Source of the DNA: Bacteroidota bacterium
GTDB lineage: Bacteria > Bacteroidota > Bacteroidia > B-17B0 > Aurantibacillaceae
Assembly: GCA_003153315.1 (NCBI GenBank)
Contig: PLYA01000040.1
Coordinates: 1 to 64,000 of the forward strand
Reading direction: 5' to 3'
Length of the DNA stretch: 64,000 nt
Made by a program: the position numbers and the translations under genes. The notes beneath the pieces are model-generated. The model saw only the letters and a program-made list of their open reading frames with translations, did not search any database and was not told where the DNA came from. This document shows, piece after piece, positions 1 through 7,123 of the stretch (its first letter is position 1; each line of letters starts with the position of its first letter).

Positions 1-103
1 GAGAATAATTCATTTGTGTCAAAGACATGAACATTTGTGTGGGAAAATAATTCATTTGTTTCAATAAAATGAGCATTTGTCTCAAAAAACAATTTATTGT
101 TGC
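1..103. repeat. 21-bp period imperfect array, locus 1
   Basis: Five contiguous units of 21 bp, the first clipped by the window edge, with phase boundaries after positions 19, 40, 61, 82 and 103. Each unit ends in a core like CATTTGTGT or CATTTGTTT. Units alternate: the first and third share AATAATTCATTTGT, the second and fourth share ATGAnCATTTGTnT, so a 42-bp higher-order period overlies the 21-bp one. There is no spacer between units, so this is not a CRISPR. Three other loci in the window have the same period with unrelated units. The left end is unknown. Confidence 0.75.
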
Positions 104-133
104 CATTAAATCCAAACCGTGTATTAAAAACAA

Positions 134-156
134 AGACATCCTTGCTAAGGATGTCT
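134..156 (-). terminator. Rho-independent terminator of the SPFH gene
   Basis: A perfect 10-bp stem (AGACATCCTT / AAGGATGTCT) with a 3-nt loop. On the minus strand it is followed by a T-rich run (TTTGTTTTT). It lies about 55 bp past the stop codon of the minus-strand SPFH gene. Confidence 0.75.
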
Positions 157-211
157 CTATTTGTTTGGTATTTGTGGTTATTTCTTCTTAAGCAACCCTT
201 ACGATTGCCAT

Positions 212-1168
212 TTATTTGTCATTCATCCGCAGGTTAAGAGGTGTTTTACCGTCGGTAATAATAATCTTTTCGTTCTGTGCCTCAGCCAAAGCTTTCATCA
301 CATCCAATGATTTGTATTTAATCATCATGGGTGTTATGGTAGAGTTTGCCAAATCCTGCACTTTTTTAGCTGCTGTGGCTTCTATCACACTGCGTTCGGC
401 ATCCTTTTTCTGCTTTTCTATAGAAAAATCTATCTGCATACGTTCTTGCTGGATGCTGGTTTCCTTTTCACGTTTTTGTTTTTCAAACGTAAACTCCATT
501 TCCTTTCTTTGTTTCTCTATAGATGCATCGGTGGCCTTTTTCTGTGTTAAAATATCCACCTCCTGTTGTTTTATTTGCTGTTCTGATAGCACTTTCTTTT
601 CAATAGCTCTGTCTATTTCTTCGGGCACATCAATATCGCGTACCAACACCTGGTCTATCACAATACCATAGTGACCAATATCTGCATTAATATTTTTAAA
701 GATAGATAACTCCAGAGAATCTCTCTGCGTCATCAGCTCCATGGCTTTGTAATTTAAACAGGTCTCTCGGGCAATAGCAGAAATGTTATTTATAATAACC
801 TCATTTTCATAGTTCATGCCCAGCGTTAAATATATGCTACGTATGGCATCGGGCTTAACATGATACAACACGGTTAAATTTACTTTTGCTTCCAGACCTT
901 CTTTGGTGGGTAAAAGTGTTTTCAGGGATATTTCCTTTACACGGGTACTGAAACGTATGTAAGTTGTTCTAGGTCCACGGCGGTATCTGCCCGCTATAAA
1001 GTTCTCATCCGATAACTTACCCTTCCGCACCTTCAGCCCAATCTCTCCCGGCTGAATGGTTACACAACTTTGTGTCATTAAAATAATAGCTAAACAAAAA
1101 ACTACGATGCTGCTGCGTTCAATAGAATTCATGATTCTATGTTGAACTTCTTTAATGATTGTTTTCAT
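212..1168 (-). CDS. SPFH/prohibitin-like (Band 7) membrane protein
   Basis: A 318-residue protein with an N-terminal hydrophobic stretch ending in a lipobox-like LMTQSC around residues 31-36, then a beta-rich SPFH/Band 7 region at about 37-200 (TIQPGEIGLKVRKGKL, later VRDIDVPEEIDRAIEKK), then a long charged helix at about 190-275 rich in E, K and Q with repeated EKQ(R/K) segments typical of the coiled coil of prohibitins and flotillins. Such proteins form oligomeric membrane scaffolds. Here the lipobox suggests anchoring by lipid rather than by a type II helix; that is inference. An alternative start is Met13 (position 1132), which would give a standard-length lipoprotein signal. I kept the upstream start because the preceding AAATCAAATG context is typical of this genome. 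It appears monocistronic, with its own downstream hairpin. Confidence 0.8.
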   Translation of the reverse strand: MKTIIKEVQHRIMNSIERSSIVVFCLAIILMTQSCVTIQPGEIGLKVRKGKLSDENFIAGRYRRGPRTTYIRFSTRVKEISLKTLLPTKEGLEAKVNLTVLYHVKPDAIRSIYLTLGMNYENEVIINNISAIARETCLNYKAMELMTQRDSLELSIFKNINADIGHYGIVIDQVLVRDIDVPEEIDRAIEKKVLSEQQIKQQEVDILTQKKATDASIEKQRKEMEFTFEKQKREKETSIQQERMQIDFSIEKQKKDAERSVIEATAAKKVQDLANSTITPMMIKYKSLDVMKALAEAQNEKIIITDGKTPLNLRMNDK

Positions 1169-1400
1169 TTGATTTACGATTTAAATTTGAATTACTCCGT
1201 TAATTATTGGTGGTAATTCATTTAAAAACATTTACCGGTGCTTTGTTTTCAAACGGACTATCATCCTTAGCAACACTCTAACAAAAGTCGTGCCAAAATT
1301 TTAACAATTGAATTGTTTTAACAAGAGTTAACGATTGAAGGGTAAAACTTCTTTCGTTTCGAGCGAAGCGAGAAATTTAAAAGATAGTATAGTTATTATA

Positions 1401-1434
1401 GGGATTGCTTCGTCGTTCCTCCTCGCAATGACGA
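1401..1434. repeat. REP-like palindromic repeat (CGTCATTGCGAG type)
   Basis: The minus strand reads CGTCATTGCGAGGAGG then AACGACGAAGCAATCCC, an imperfect palindrome in which ATTGCGAG pairs with the GAAGCAAT side. The same CGTCATTGCGAG...GAAGCAATC signature occurs twice, in opposite orientations, at 31986-32058. This is a recognised dispersed palindrome type in bacterial genomes. The rest of the gap between the SPFH and metallo-hydrolase genes shows nothing else I can name. Confidence 0.6.
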
Positions 1435-1452
1435 GCTCAATAAAAAGAAAAG

Positions 1453-2307
1453 CTATTTCTGCTTTGCTTTATCTTTAAACACGCTGATGGTTCTGCCCGG
1501 AGACATGAGTACAGGTATTTGAGCCCAGTCTTTATATTTGGCAACCAATTCATCTTTTTTAGATTCATCTGTTGCTGCAGTTTTCATATCAAGAAAATAC
1601 TGGCGGAAATTATCTATTATCTCAATACCCCCCATAGGGCCATGCCCTGGTACTATATATTTGATATCAAATCGTTTGGGCAACATATCAAGGGCATATA
1701 AATAACCCTCGGGGTCTGCCACACCAAAAAGTGCAGGTACCTGTTTGTTTAAGATTATATCTCCACCAAACAACATTTTTCTTTTGTGCAGATACACCAT
1801 CACATCACTGGCAGTATGTATATTTTGGGCAAGGTTAATAATAGTAGCGGTATCATCCCCCATTTTAATATCCATTTTGTCTTTTAACCACATTGTTGGC
1901 AAGGTCTCTTTGTCCACGTCTTTTATCCAAAACTCTTTGGTGTAATTGCCGCCTACAAGTATGTTTTGTCCTTTATAATATTTATTTCCTTTGGTATGGT
2001 CGGGGTGGTAATGTGTATTAATAACCAAAATAGGTCTGTTACCCGCTAGTTGTACTACCTGTTTAGATAGTTGTTCGGCTGCTTCATCCTGCTTGGTATC
2101 AATAACAATAACCAAGCTATCAGAAACTAATATACCACTGTTGCCACCGCCACCTAAAACAAGAGTAAGCTCTTTATCATACTGCACGGTGGTTACTTGT
2201 TTCATTCTTTGCATAAAGGGGCGCAGGTATATCATATATAAGGTTGCGCCTATGGCTACTACTGCCAAAACAAGTATGCCAATCCATTTAAATATTTTCT
2301 TAATCAT
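1453..2307 (-). CDS. Membrane-anchored metallo-beta-lactamase-fold hydrolase
   Basis: 284 residues. Residues 5-27 form an N-terminal transmembrane helix, so the domain probably faces the periplasm. The metal-binding motif THYHPDH is at 98-104 (His99, His101, Asp103, His104). Downstream come GGDIILN (the second-sphere Asp) and VPGHGPMG, the third His ligand, all in the usual order for a binuclear zinc MBL hydrolase. This layout covers lactamases, lactonases, thioesterases and sulfatase-like enzymes; the sequence alone does not choose a substrate. It is not close enough to classical subclass B1-B3 enzymes to claim antibiotic hydrolysis. The gene is divergent from the barrel protein that follows, separated by about 130 bp. 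Confidence 0.85.
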   Translation of the reverse strand: MIKKIFKWIGILVLAVVAIGATLYMIYLRPFMQRMKQVTTVQYDKELTLVLGGGGNSGILVSDSLVIVIDTKQDEAAEQLSKQVVQLAGNRPILVINTHYHPDHTKGNKYYKGQNILVGGNYTKEFWIKDVDKETLPTMWLKDKMDIKMGDDTATIINLAQNIHTASDVMVYLHKRKMLFGGDIILNKQVPALFGVADPEGYLYALDMLPKRFDIKYIVPGHGPMGGIEIIDNFRQYFLDMKTAATDESKKDELVAKYKDWAQIPVLMSPGRTISVFKDKAKQK

Positions 2308-2439
2308 AATGTGTATTTAATTTGAGTGCTAAAATAGTAATTGTTAGTTGTAAGAGGCTATTAGTTAACGTTAAAAAATATACGCTTTCTTTTGTGCATA
2401 TTGCCTAAGCATTTGTTTACTTTGTACCCCGTTAAAAGA

Positions 2440-3237
2440 ATGAGGAAATTAATAGTGCATATAACGCTTGTATTTATAAGTTATACTGCTTTTGCACAAG
2501 ATACTATACCCGTTGCACCCATTTCTAAAAAAGATTCTGTTAAAACACGTAATTATTCTATAGGCATTATGGGTGGTTATACATACTTGATGGGTAATCT
2601 TTCAGGGATAAATTATGCTGATTCAAAATCGGGATATTCTTCTTTTGAAGGATACAATATGGCCGCAGAAGGAACCTGCTGGTTAAATAAACGCGTTGGC
2701 ATTGGAGCCATGTTATCACATTCGTCTTTTTATGCCGCACAAACAGGTTTAGCCGATTTGGCAATTGGCTATCAGCAAAGTATGGGTGCCGATAGTGCCA
2801 AAGCATCATCCATAACCAAATACAATTTTTTTAATTTGTTTGTTGGGCCTTATTTTTCATTCCCTTTCAAAAATAAAAAATTCAATATCGATGTGCGTGC
2901 TGTTGGCGGACTTACCTATGCAAACACACCCGATTTTAATATAGTGGTTATTGTGGCGGGAGTACCTCATCCGTTTTCACAAAATGCTTCGGCAGCTTTT
3001 TCTTACGGTTTTCAAGGGGGCGCTGGCATTCGCTATGCCTTTGGCCCGCATTTTGGCATAAAACTAAATGTAGATTATTATTACACCAACCCTGATATTA
3101 AAATAATTAATTCAAACTTCCCCGCTAATTCGGGCAGACAAATATCAGATTATCATCAGCCTATAACTATGCTTCATTTTAATTTTGGTGTCGTGTATAA
3201 ATTAAATACGGGGCCAAAGAACCTGGCTAAATATTAA
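2440..3237 (+). CDS. Outer-membrane beta-barrel protein with signal peptide
   Basis: 265 residues from the chosen start. MRKLIVHITLVFISYTAFAQ is a clear signal peptide with an Ala-Gln cleavage site. I chose this Met because the 16 residues upstream of it in the open frame are not signal-like. The mature protein has alternating aromatic/polar strands (YSIGIMGGYTYLMGNL; FNLFVGPYFSFPF; KLNVDYYYTNP) and ends in a strand (HFNFGVVYKL), matching OmpW/outer-membrane beta-barrel families of about 10 strands. Function unknown. A TACTTTG box at 2418-2424 lies 15 bp before the start and may be the -7 element. The next gene begins 3 bp after the stop, so the two are probably cotranscribed. Confidence 0.8.
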   Translation: MRKLIVHITLVFISYTAFAQDTIPVAPISKKDSVKTRNYSIGIMGGYTYLMGNLSGINYADSKSGYSSFEGYNMAAEGTCWLNKRVGIGAMLSHSSFYAAQTGLADLAIGYQQSMGADSAKASSITKYNFFNLFVGPYFSFPFKNKKFNIDVRAVGGLTYANTPDFNIVVIVAGVPHPFSQNASAAFSYGFQGGAGIRYAFGPHFGIKLNVDYYYTNPDIKIINSNFPANSGRQISDYHQPITMLHFNFGVVYKLNTGPKNLAKY

Positions 3238-3240
3238 AGA

Positions 3241-3462
3241 ATGAAAAAAGTAATTCTATCGCTTATGGTATATATAGTTTTATGTACATCGTGTAGAAAA
3301 CCTCATACCTGCGTATGTACCACATTACAACCTAATATAAACCCGGTTACCAATTCGGTGGTTATTGATAATAGAGAAATAAAAGCTTTTTCTATCTGCA
3401 CATCTATGAACTTAACAATTATAAATACAGCTACCACTACCTGTTCTATTATAGAAAATTAA
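3241..3462 (+). CDS. Small cysteine-rich lipoprotein
   Basis: 73 residues. The signal peptide ends in a lipobox LCTSC (Cys18). The mature part begins CRKPHTCVCTT, and two more Cys occur later (SICTS, TTCSI). A very similar layout, CRKNYQCTCVSTF plus two late Cys, is found in the 74-residue lipoprotein at 30073-30297, so the two look like paralogues of one small family: lipidated Cys, an Arg-Lys pair, a CxC pair and two C-terminal Cys that could form disulphides in the periplasm. Function unknown. It follows the barrel gene by 3 bp. Confidence 0.7.
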   Translation: MKKVILSLMVYIVLCTSCRKPHTCVCTTLQPNINPVTNSVVIDNREIKAFSICTSMNLTIINTATTTCSIIEN

Positions 3463-3473
3463 GTTTTTAGATT

Positions 3474-4067
3474 TTAATACGTTATTCCAAAACCAATTAA
3501 CGCATTTAAGGTATTAATCCCTTTATTGGGATAACGTGTGTTGGCGTTGCTCATGTGTCTTATTTTAAACATAGTGTTTATGTAAAAGTTCTTGGGCAAA
3601 TGAAACCAACAGCCTGCGCCCATATTATCAGAAAAAATAAATCCTTTTGCTTGCCTTATGGTGGGCGTATTAAAATAATGCGGGCCTGCACTAATATAAG
3701 TATATACCGAAAGAAATTTAGTTAGATGCAAAATGGGTTGATACCCGAAGTTTATTCCGGCTTCCTGATAGAAGGAATTTTCTCCGTTCTTTTTTGAAAG
3801 AATAACCAAATTAAATTGAGGCTCGGTAAATAGTTCAAAATCCATTCTCTTTGATTTGGTAAAGTTTAGCTTAGGATGTGTAACGCCAATTCTGTAATTT
3901 AAAAACAAGGGGTGATAATTTCCTTCAGGTAAGTTTAAACTGTCTTTGCCCCAACCCCAGCCTACCAAAAAACTTTGCTCATATAACTTCCATTTATCTT
4001 GCGCAAATACTTTTGCTTCACAAAGTACACTTAAGAATATAGTTAGTATGACTGATTTTAAAAACAT
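3474..4067 (-). CDS. PagL-like acyloxyacyl hydrolase (lipid A 3-O-deacylase family)
   Basis: 197 residues with a signal peptide ending VFAQ. The C-terminal part contains KIRHMSNANTRYPNKGIN followed by a final strand ALIGFGITY, matching the PagL signature where a catalytic His and Ser lie two apart (here His-Met-Ser) on a barrel strand, followed by the conserved P-N-x-G-I-N turn. PagL is an 8-stranded outer-membrane barrel that removes the 3-O acyl chain from lipid A. Function is inferred from the motif; the family is divergent and the acidic member of the triad is not obvious by eye. The gene overlaps the preceding barrel-like gene by 10 bp, so they are translated from one message. Confidence 0.7.
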   Translation of the reverse strand: MFLKSVILTIFLSVLCEAKVFAQDKWKLYEQSFLVGWGWGKDSLNLPEGNYHPLFLNYRIGVTHPKLNFTKSKRMDFELFTEPQFNLVILSKKNGENSFYQEAGINFGYQPILHLTKFLSVYTYISAGPHYFNTPTIRQAKGFIFSDNMGAGCWFHLPKNFYINTMFKIRHMSNANTRYPNKGINTLNALIGFGITY

Positions 4068-4807
4068 ATTCCAATAAATGCACGAACAGAAAAGTTATTT
4101 ACCGTACGGATATGATCGGCATCAAAAGACATGTTGTTTACCGAAAAATAAGAAGCGCGTATGCCGTACAGAGTTCCTTTATGCTGGTATTTTATACTTA
4201 AGGTTGCCTGCAGCGGGGCACTGAGCGATTTAAAACTAGCTAAGCCTGCAACCCAACCAAAAAACAATTGTTCCTGAGATTCGAGTGCGGGTTCAAATAA
4301 CATGCGTTTATATTTATACCGAAGCACAATGGCAGAGCCTGAAATATTTGCCATAATACCCGTATGTGTAAATTTTAATAAGATGATATGCATGCCAAAC
4401 TGATGGTTAGTACTTGGCCGCCAAAGCAAACTGGTTCCATATTCAAACCTGTAGCCCGCCCATCCATTTAAGGGTTTTTCAGAAAGATATTTATTACCCG
4501 CATTTAATTCTGTAGCCAGAAAATCGGCCACATTAAATTTATGTTTCTTCTTCCAGAGTTTTTCCAATAAAGAGGATTGCATTCTTATGGATATACTCTG
4601 TGTGCTCACTTGTATCGTATTGGGGTTATAGGTTCTGCCAACTAAATTATACTTATCAATCCCCATGGTTTGATAATCCAGTCCGGCAGAATATTCGTTT
4701 ACCACCATAGAATCTTGCTGAGCAAAGCAAAAACAAGTAGCCATAATCAGACAGCAGGTAATATGATACCTGATACTTGAAAAATCATACTTGAAAAAAT
4801 TCCTCAC
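4058..4807 (-). CDS. Predicted outer-membrane barrel protein, upstream partner of the PagL-like gene
   Basis: 249 residues. The N-terminus has a hydrophobic segment ending CFCFAQQ, a signal peptide, although 13 charged/aromatic residues precede it and Met22 could be an alternative start. The rest has many amphipathic strands (GYRFEYGTSLLWRP; FGMHIILLKFTH; SAIVLRYKYKRMLF; LYGIRASYFSV) and ends in VRAFIGICF, a terminal aromatic that is usual for outer-membrane barrels. I do not recognise the family. The overlap with the downstream PagL-like gene suggests a shared role at the outer leaflet. Confidence 0.6.
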   Translation of the reverse strand: MRNFFKYDFSSIRYHITCCLIMATCFCFAQQDSMVVNEYSAGLDYQTMGIDKYNLVGRTYNPNTIQVSTQSISIRMQSSLLEKLWKKKHKFNVADFLATELNAGNKYLSEKPLNGWAGYRFEYGTSLLWRPSTNHQFGMHIILLKFTHTGIMANISGSAIVLRYKYKRMLFEPALESQEQLFFGWVAGLASFKSLSAPLQATLSIKYQHKGTLYGIRASYFSVNNMSFDADHIRTVNNFSVRAFIGICF

Positions 4808-4896
4808 GCAACAAACAATTTACAACAAGGCAAAAATGCAAATAAATAAAAGAAAGTAATTATGCTTTCTTTTTCCTTGAAGGCAAGTAGTTATGG

Positions 4897-5064
4897 TCAA
4901 TTTTTGCTGTTTTAAAAAAGCTTTACACAAGCTTATGAGAACCTCTCACAACACTATTTGGAGCTTTGATAAGCTTATGTCACGCTATTTTAAGCTTATT
5001 TCAACCTTTTGGAATTGCTTTGCTGCCACAAAAAGAATTAATAGTAGCTTTGCTTTAGGCCTTA
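4897..5064. repeat. 21-bp period imperfect array, locus 2
   Basis: Eight contiguous 21-bp units starting at 4897, with phase boundaries at 4917, 4938, 4959, 4980, 5001, 5022 and 5043. The consensus is roughly nnaGCTttnnnnAAGCTTATnn, best preserved in the units at 4918-4938, 4960-4980 and 4981-5001. The AAGCTTAT half is nearly palindromic with the GCTTT half. Because 21 is a multiple of three, the frame of the following HNH gene stays open through the array, producing a spurious N-terminal extension. The unit is unrelated to those at 1-103, 10462-10692 and 32217-32468. Confidence 0.7.
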
Positions 5065-5072
5065 GCCGAGCA

Positions 5073-5840
5073 ATGATATTCGAGGGATTACTTAATTTAT
5101 ACTCTAATACTTTGAAAAATCCTTTTAGCGGATTAGACTATTATTTAATCGCATTAAAAAACGAAGATAAAAATTCAATTATTGGCATATTTTCATCTTG
5201 GGTCGATTTTGCTAAAGAAGACAATAATAAAGAGGTCCGTCGAATAGATTTAGTTATTCCAGAGGATGTGAAAAAAGACTTAATACTCTTAGAGAAGTAT
5301 CCTCTTATTGTTAATAATAAGGAGGAGTTGACATCGTTTTTGAAATTTGGAGGTTATGCTTTAGTTGATAAAAAATTAATCCAAAGCCATTTAAATGAAA
5401 TTGCAACTCCAATAGTTTGTTCAAGTTCAATAGATAAAGGATTTGTTCAATATGAAACACTTCCTTTAAAAAATAAAAATAGATTCGCTAAGGACAAATT
5501 CAGAGCGGAAATTATTGACAGAGACAATTATCAATGTCGAGTTTGTGGTAGTTCGCCTGATGATTCTGTTCATGTTAGATTAGAGGTTCATCATATTAAA
5601 CCTTGGGAGGAAGGAGGATTGACCTTAAAAGAAAATCTAATTACCCTTTGTAATGCTTGTCATCTAGATGCTGAGAATTTTGATAGACGGGAATTGTATA
5701 AAAAAATTGGAATACGTTCTTATTACCAAAACAGTACTTTTTTCGCTCCGCTTGAAAAGTATACCAGCAAGCAGTTTCAAAAGGCAATATACCTTGCAAG
5801 CAACATTGTTGAAATAATGGTGGAAAATAAATATCGCTAA
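5073..5840 (+). CDS. HNH endonuclease-domain protein
   Basis: About 255 residues from the chosen ATG at 5073. The C-terminal half carries an HNH module: RDNYQCRVCG (first Cys pair), LEVHHIKPWEEGG (the HH), then LITLCNACH (Asn and second Cys pair), so the zinc-binding CxxC pairs and the catalytic His are all present. The N-terminal half (about residues 1-120) is not recognised; it may be a recognition domain. I placed the start after the 21-bp array, because the longer open frame from 4893 simply translates the array. It stands alone between minus-strand genes, as is common for mobile or defensive HNH nucleases. Its target is unknown; restriction and homing are both possible. Confidence 0.75.
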   Translation: MIFEGLLNLYSNTLKNPFSGLDYYLIALKNEDKNSIIGIFSSWVDFAKEDNNKEVRRIDLVIPEDVKKDLILLEKYPLIVNNKEELTSFLKFGGYALVDKKLIQSHLNEIATPIVCSSSIDKGFVQYETLPLKNKNRFAKDKFRAEIIDRDNYQCRVCGSSPDDSVHVRLEVHHIKPWEEGGLTLKENLITLCNACHLDAENFDRRELYKKIGIRSYYQNSTFFAPLEKYTSKQFQKAIYLASNIVEIMVENKYR

Positions 5841-5881
5841 AAATAGCTGACTCGGCAATCGAGCAATGTATATAATAGAGC

Positions 5882-7123
5882 TTACTCCCTAAAAAAATTT
5901 AACTCTTTAATATCTATCAGGTGTACGTTTTGGTAATAGAAACTCACTATGTCTTTATAGCTATAACCTAATCTGGTCATACGCATAGCACCTTCCTGGC
6001 ACATACCAATACCATGTCCAAAACCTCTTCCAACAAACACCACGGAATCGCCAACGGGTTCTAAAGAAAAAAAGGTTGATTTTAGTTGTAAATCATTGCG
6101 TACATTTTTTAACGGAACTTTTATACCATAGTATTCTAAATTTGCTTTGCGGGTATCTTGCCTGAAATGGGTTGCTGCCCAACGCGCAGAACTATCCTCG
6201 ATAGGATATTTATGTTTTATCTTAAGATACGAAAGCCAATCTTGTGTAGACATTTTGCGTTGCCATCTGGCATTAGGCATTTTTAAACTAAAGGTATCTT
6301 TGATAGAACGCAGGTACGACATGGGTCTGCCCCACACATCTTCAGAATTTGCGGTTTGCCCGCCACTGTTAGAATGAAATGCAGCATCAATTAAATTCAT
6401 GTCTTCATCTACCACTACTTTGCCTTTGGTGGCAACAACAGCTTGCAGTATATCGGTTTCAGAAGTTCTTCCAAAAAAAGCCTGACAATGCGTTTGGTCG
6501 CATAAATTAAATCCCTCTGCCTGGTGTTTACCAATATGCCCCAATGCATAGGTACGGGCAAGTATAGCTTGTACTTTATAAAACTCAACCGTAGAACGGG
6601 AACCTGCCTCAGCTTCTGAAACACCTGCTATATAATTATCTAATTTACTTTCGTTAATTAAACGCAGCAATCCGTTTTCAATAGATATAGAAAGATTATC
6701 ATTAAAGAAACGAGATTTTCTATCAGGGTCTGTTGATTTTATTCTGAAAGACTTTTCCTCTTCAAATGAAATTAATCTGACAGAAGAATACTTGCCTAGC
6801 TTTTTTTCAAAACTCTTTAACTCAATAGAATCATTAATAATGGTAGCCTTTAAAGCATTTTGCGCATCTATGGAAATTAGGTTCTTTCCATCGGCTATAA
6901 CCATGTATGTTCCCTTTTCGGGAGCAAATAAAAGTTCTTTTACTTTGGTCTGGCTAAGTATTTTAACCGAGATAACTTCTCTTTCTGAAAAGGATTTCTT
7001 CTCAACCTTTTTAGGAGGAGTTTTTTTAGTGGGTTTTGTTTTTGAAAAAGGAGTTACGCCCGATATTGCCGCCAAAGTTATTAAGGCGAGTACTAAACAA
7101 AGTATGTTAGCTATGCGGCGCAA
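5882..7123 (-). CDS. SpoIID/LytB-domain protein (amidase-enhancer/lytic transglycosylase-like)
   Basis: 413 residues with an N-terminal hydrophobic segment and a KKTPPKK-rich linker. The SpoIID core begins YIAGVSEAEAGS, continues KVQAILARTYAL, then FHSNSGGQTANSEDVWG, and ends with GRGFGHGIGMCQEGAMRMTRLGYSYKDI, the hallmark GHGxGMxQ(x)GA motif followed by the I(L)xYY segment. SpoIID enzymes cleave denuded glycan strands; outside spore formers the domain is found in cell-wall remodelling proteins. This organism is not a spore former by any sign here, so a role in peptidoglycan turnover is inferred. It overlaps lpxB by 17 bp at the end of the surE-lpxB operon. Confidence 0.85.
   Translation of the reverse strand: MRRIANILCLVLALITLAAISGVTPFSKTKPTKKTPPKKVEKKSFSEREVISVKILSQTKVKELLFAPEKGTYMVIADGKNLISIDAQNALKATIINDSIELKSFEKKLGKYSSVRLISFEEEKSFRIKSTDPDRKSRFFNDNLSISIENGLLRLINESKLDNYIAGVSEAEAGSRSTVEFYKVQAILARTYALGHIGKHQAEGFNLCDQTHCQAFFGRTSETDILQAVVATKGKVVVDEDMNLIDAAFHSNSGGQTANSEDVWGRPMSYLRSIKDTFSLKMPNARWQRKMSTQDWLSYLKIKHKYPIEDSSARWAATHFRQDTRKANLEYYGIKVPLKNVRNDLQLKSTFFSLEPVGDSVVFVGRGFGHGIGMCQEGAMRMTRLGYSYKDIVSFYYQNVHLIDIKELNFFRE

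Noticed and set aside
1-103. CRISPR array
   Set aside because: The repeats abut with no spacers, differ between units and have no cas genes nearby. The same holds for the arrays at 4897, 10462 and 32217.
1453-2307. Antibiotic-resistance beta-lactamase
   Set aside because: The metal motif is general to the MBL superfamily and the transmembrane anchor is unlike known lactamases.
4893-5072. N-terminal extension of the HNH protein
   Set aside because: It is a translation of the 21-bp array with a 7-residue period and has no domain character.
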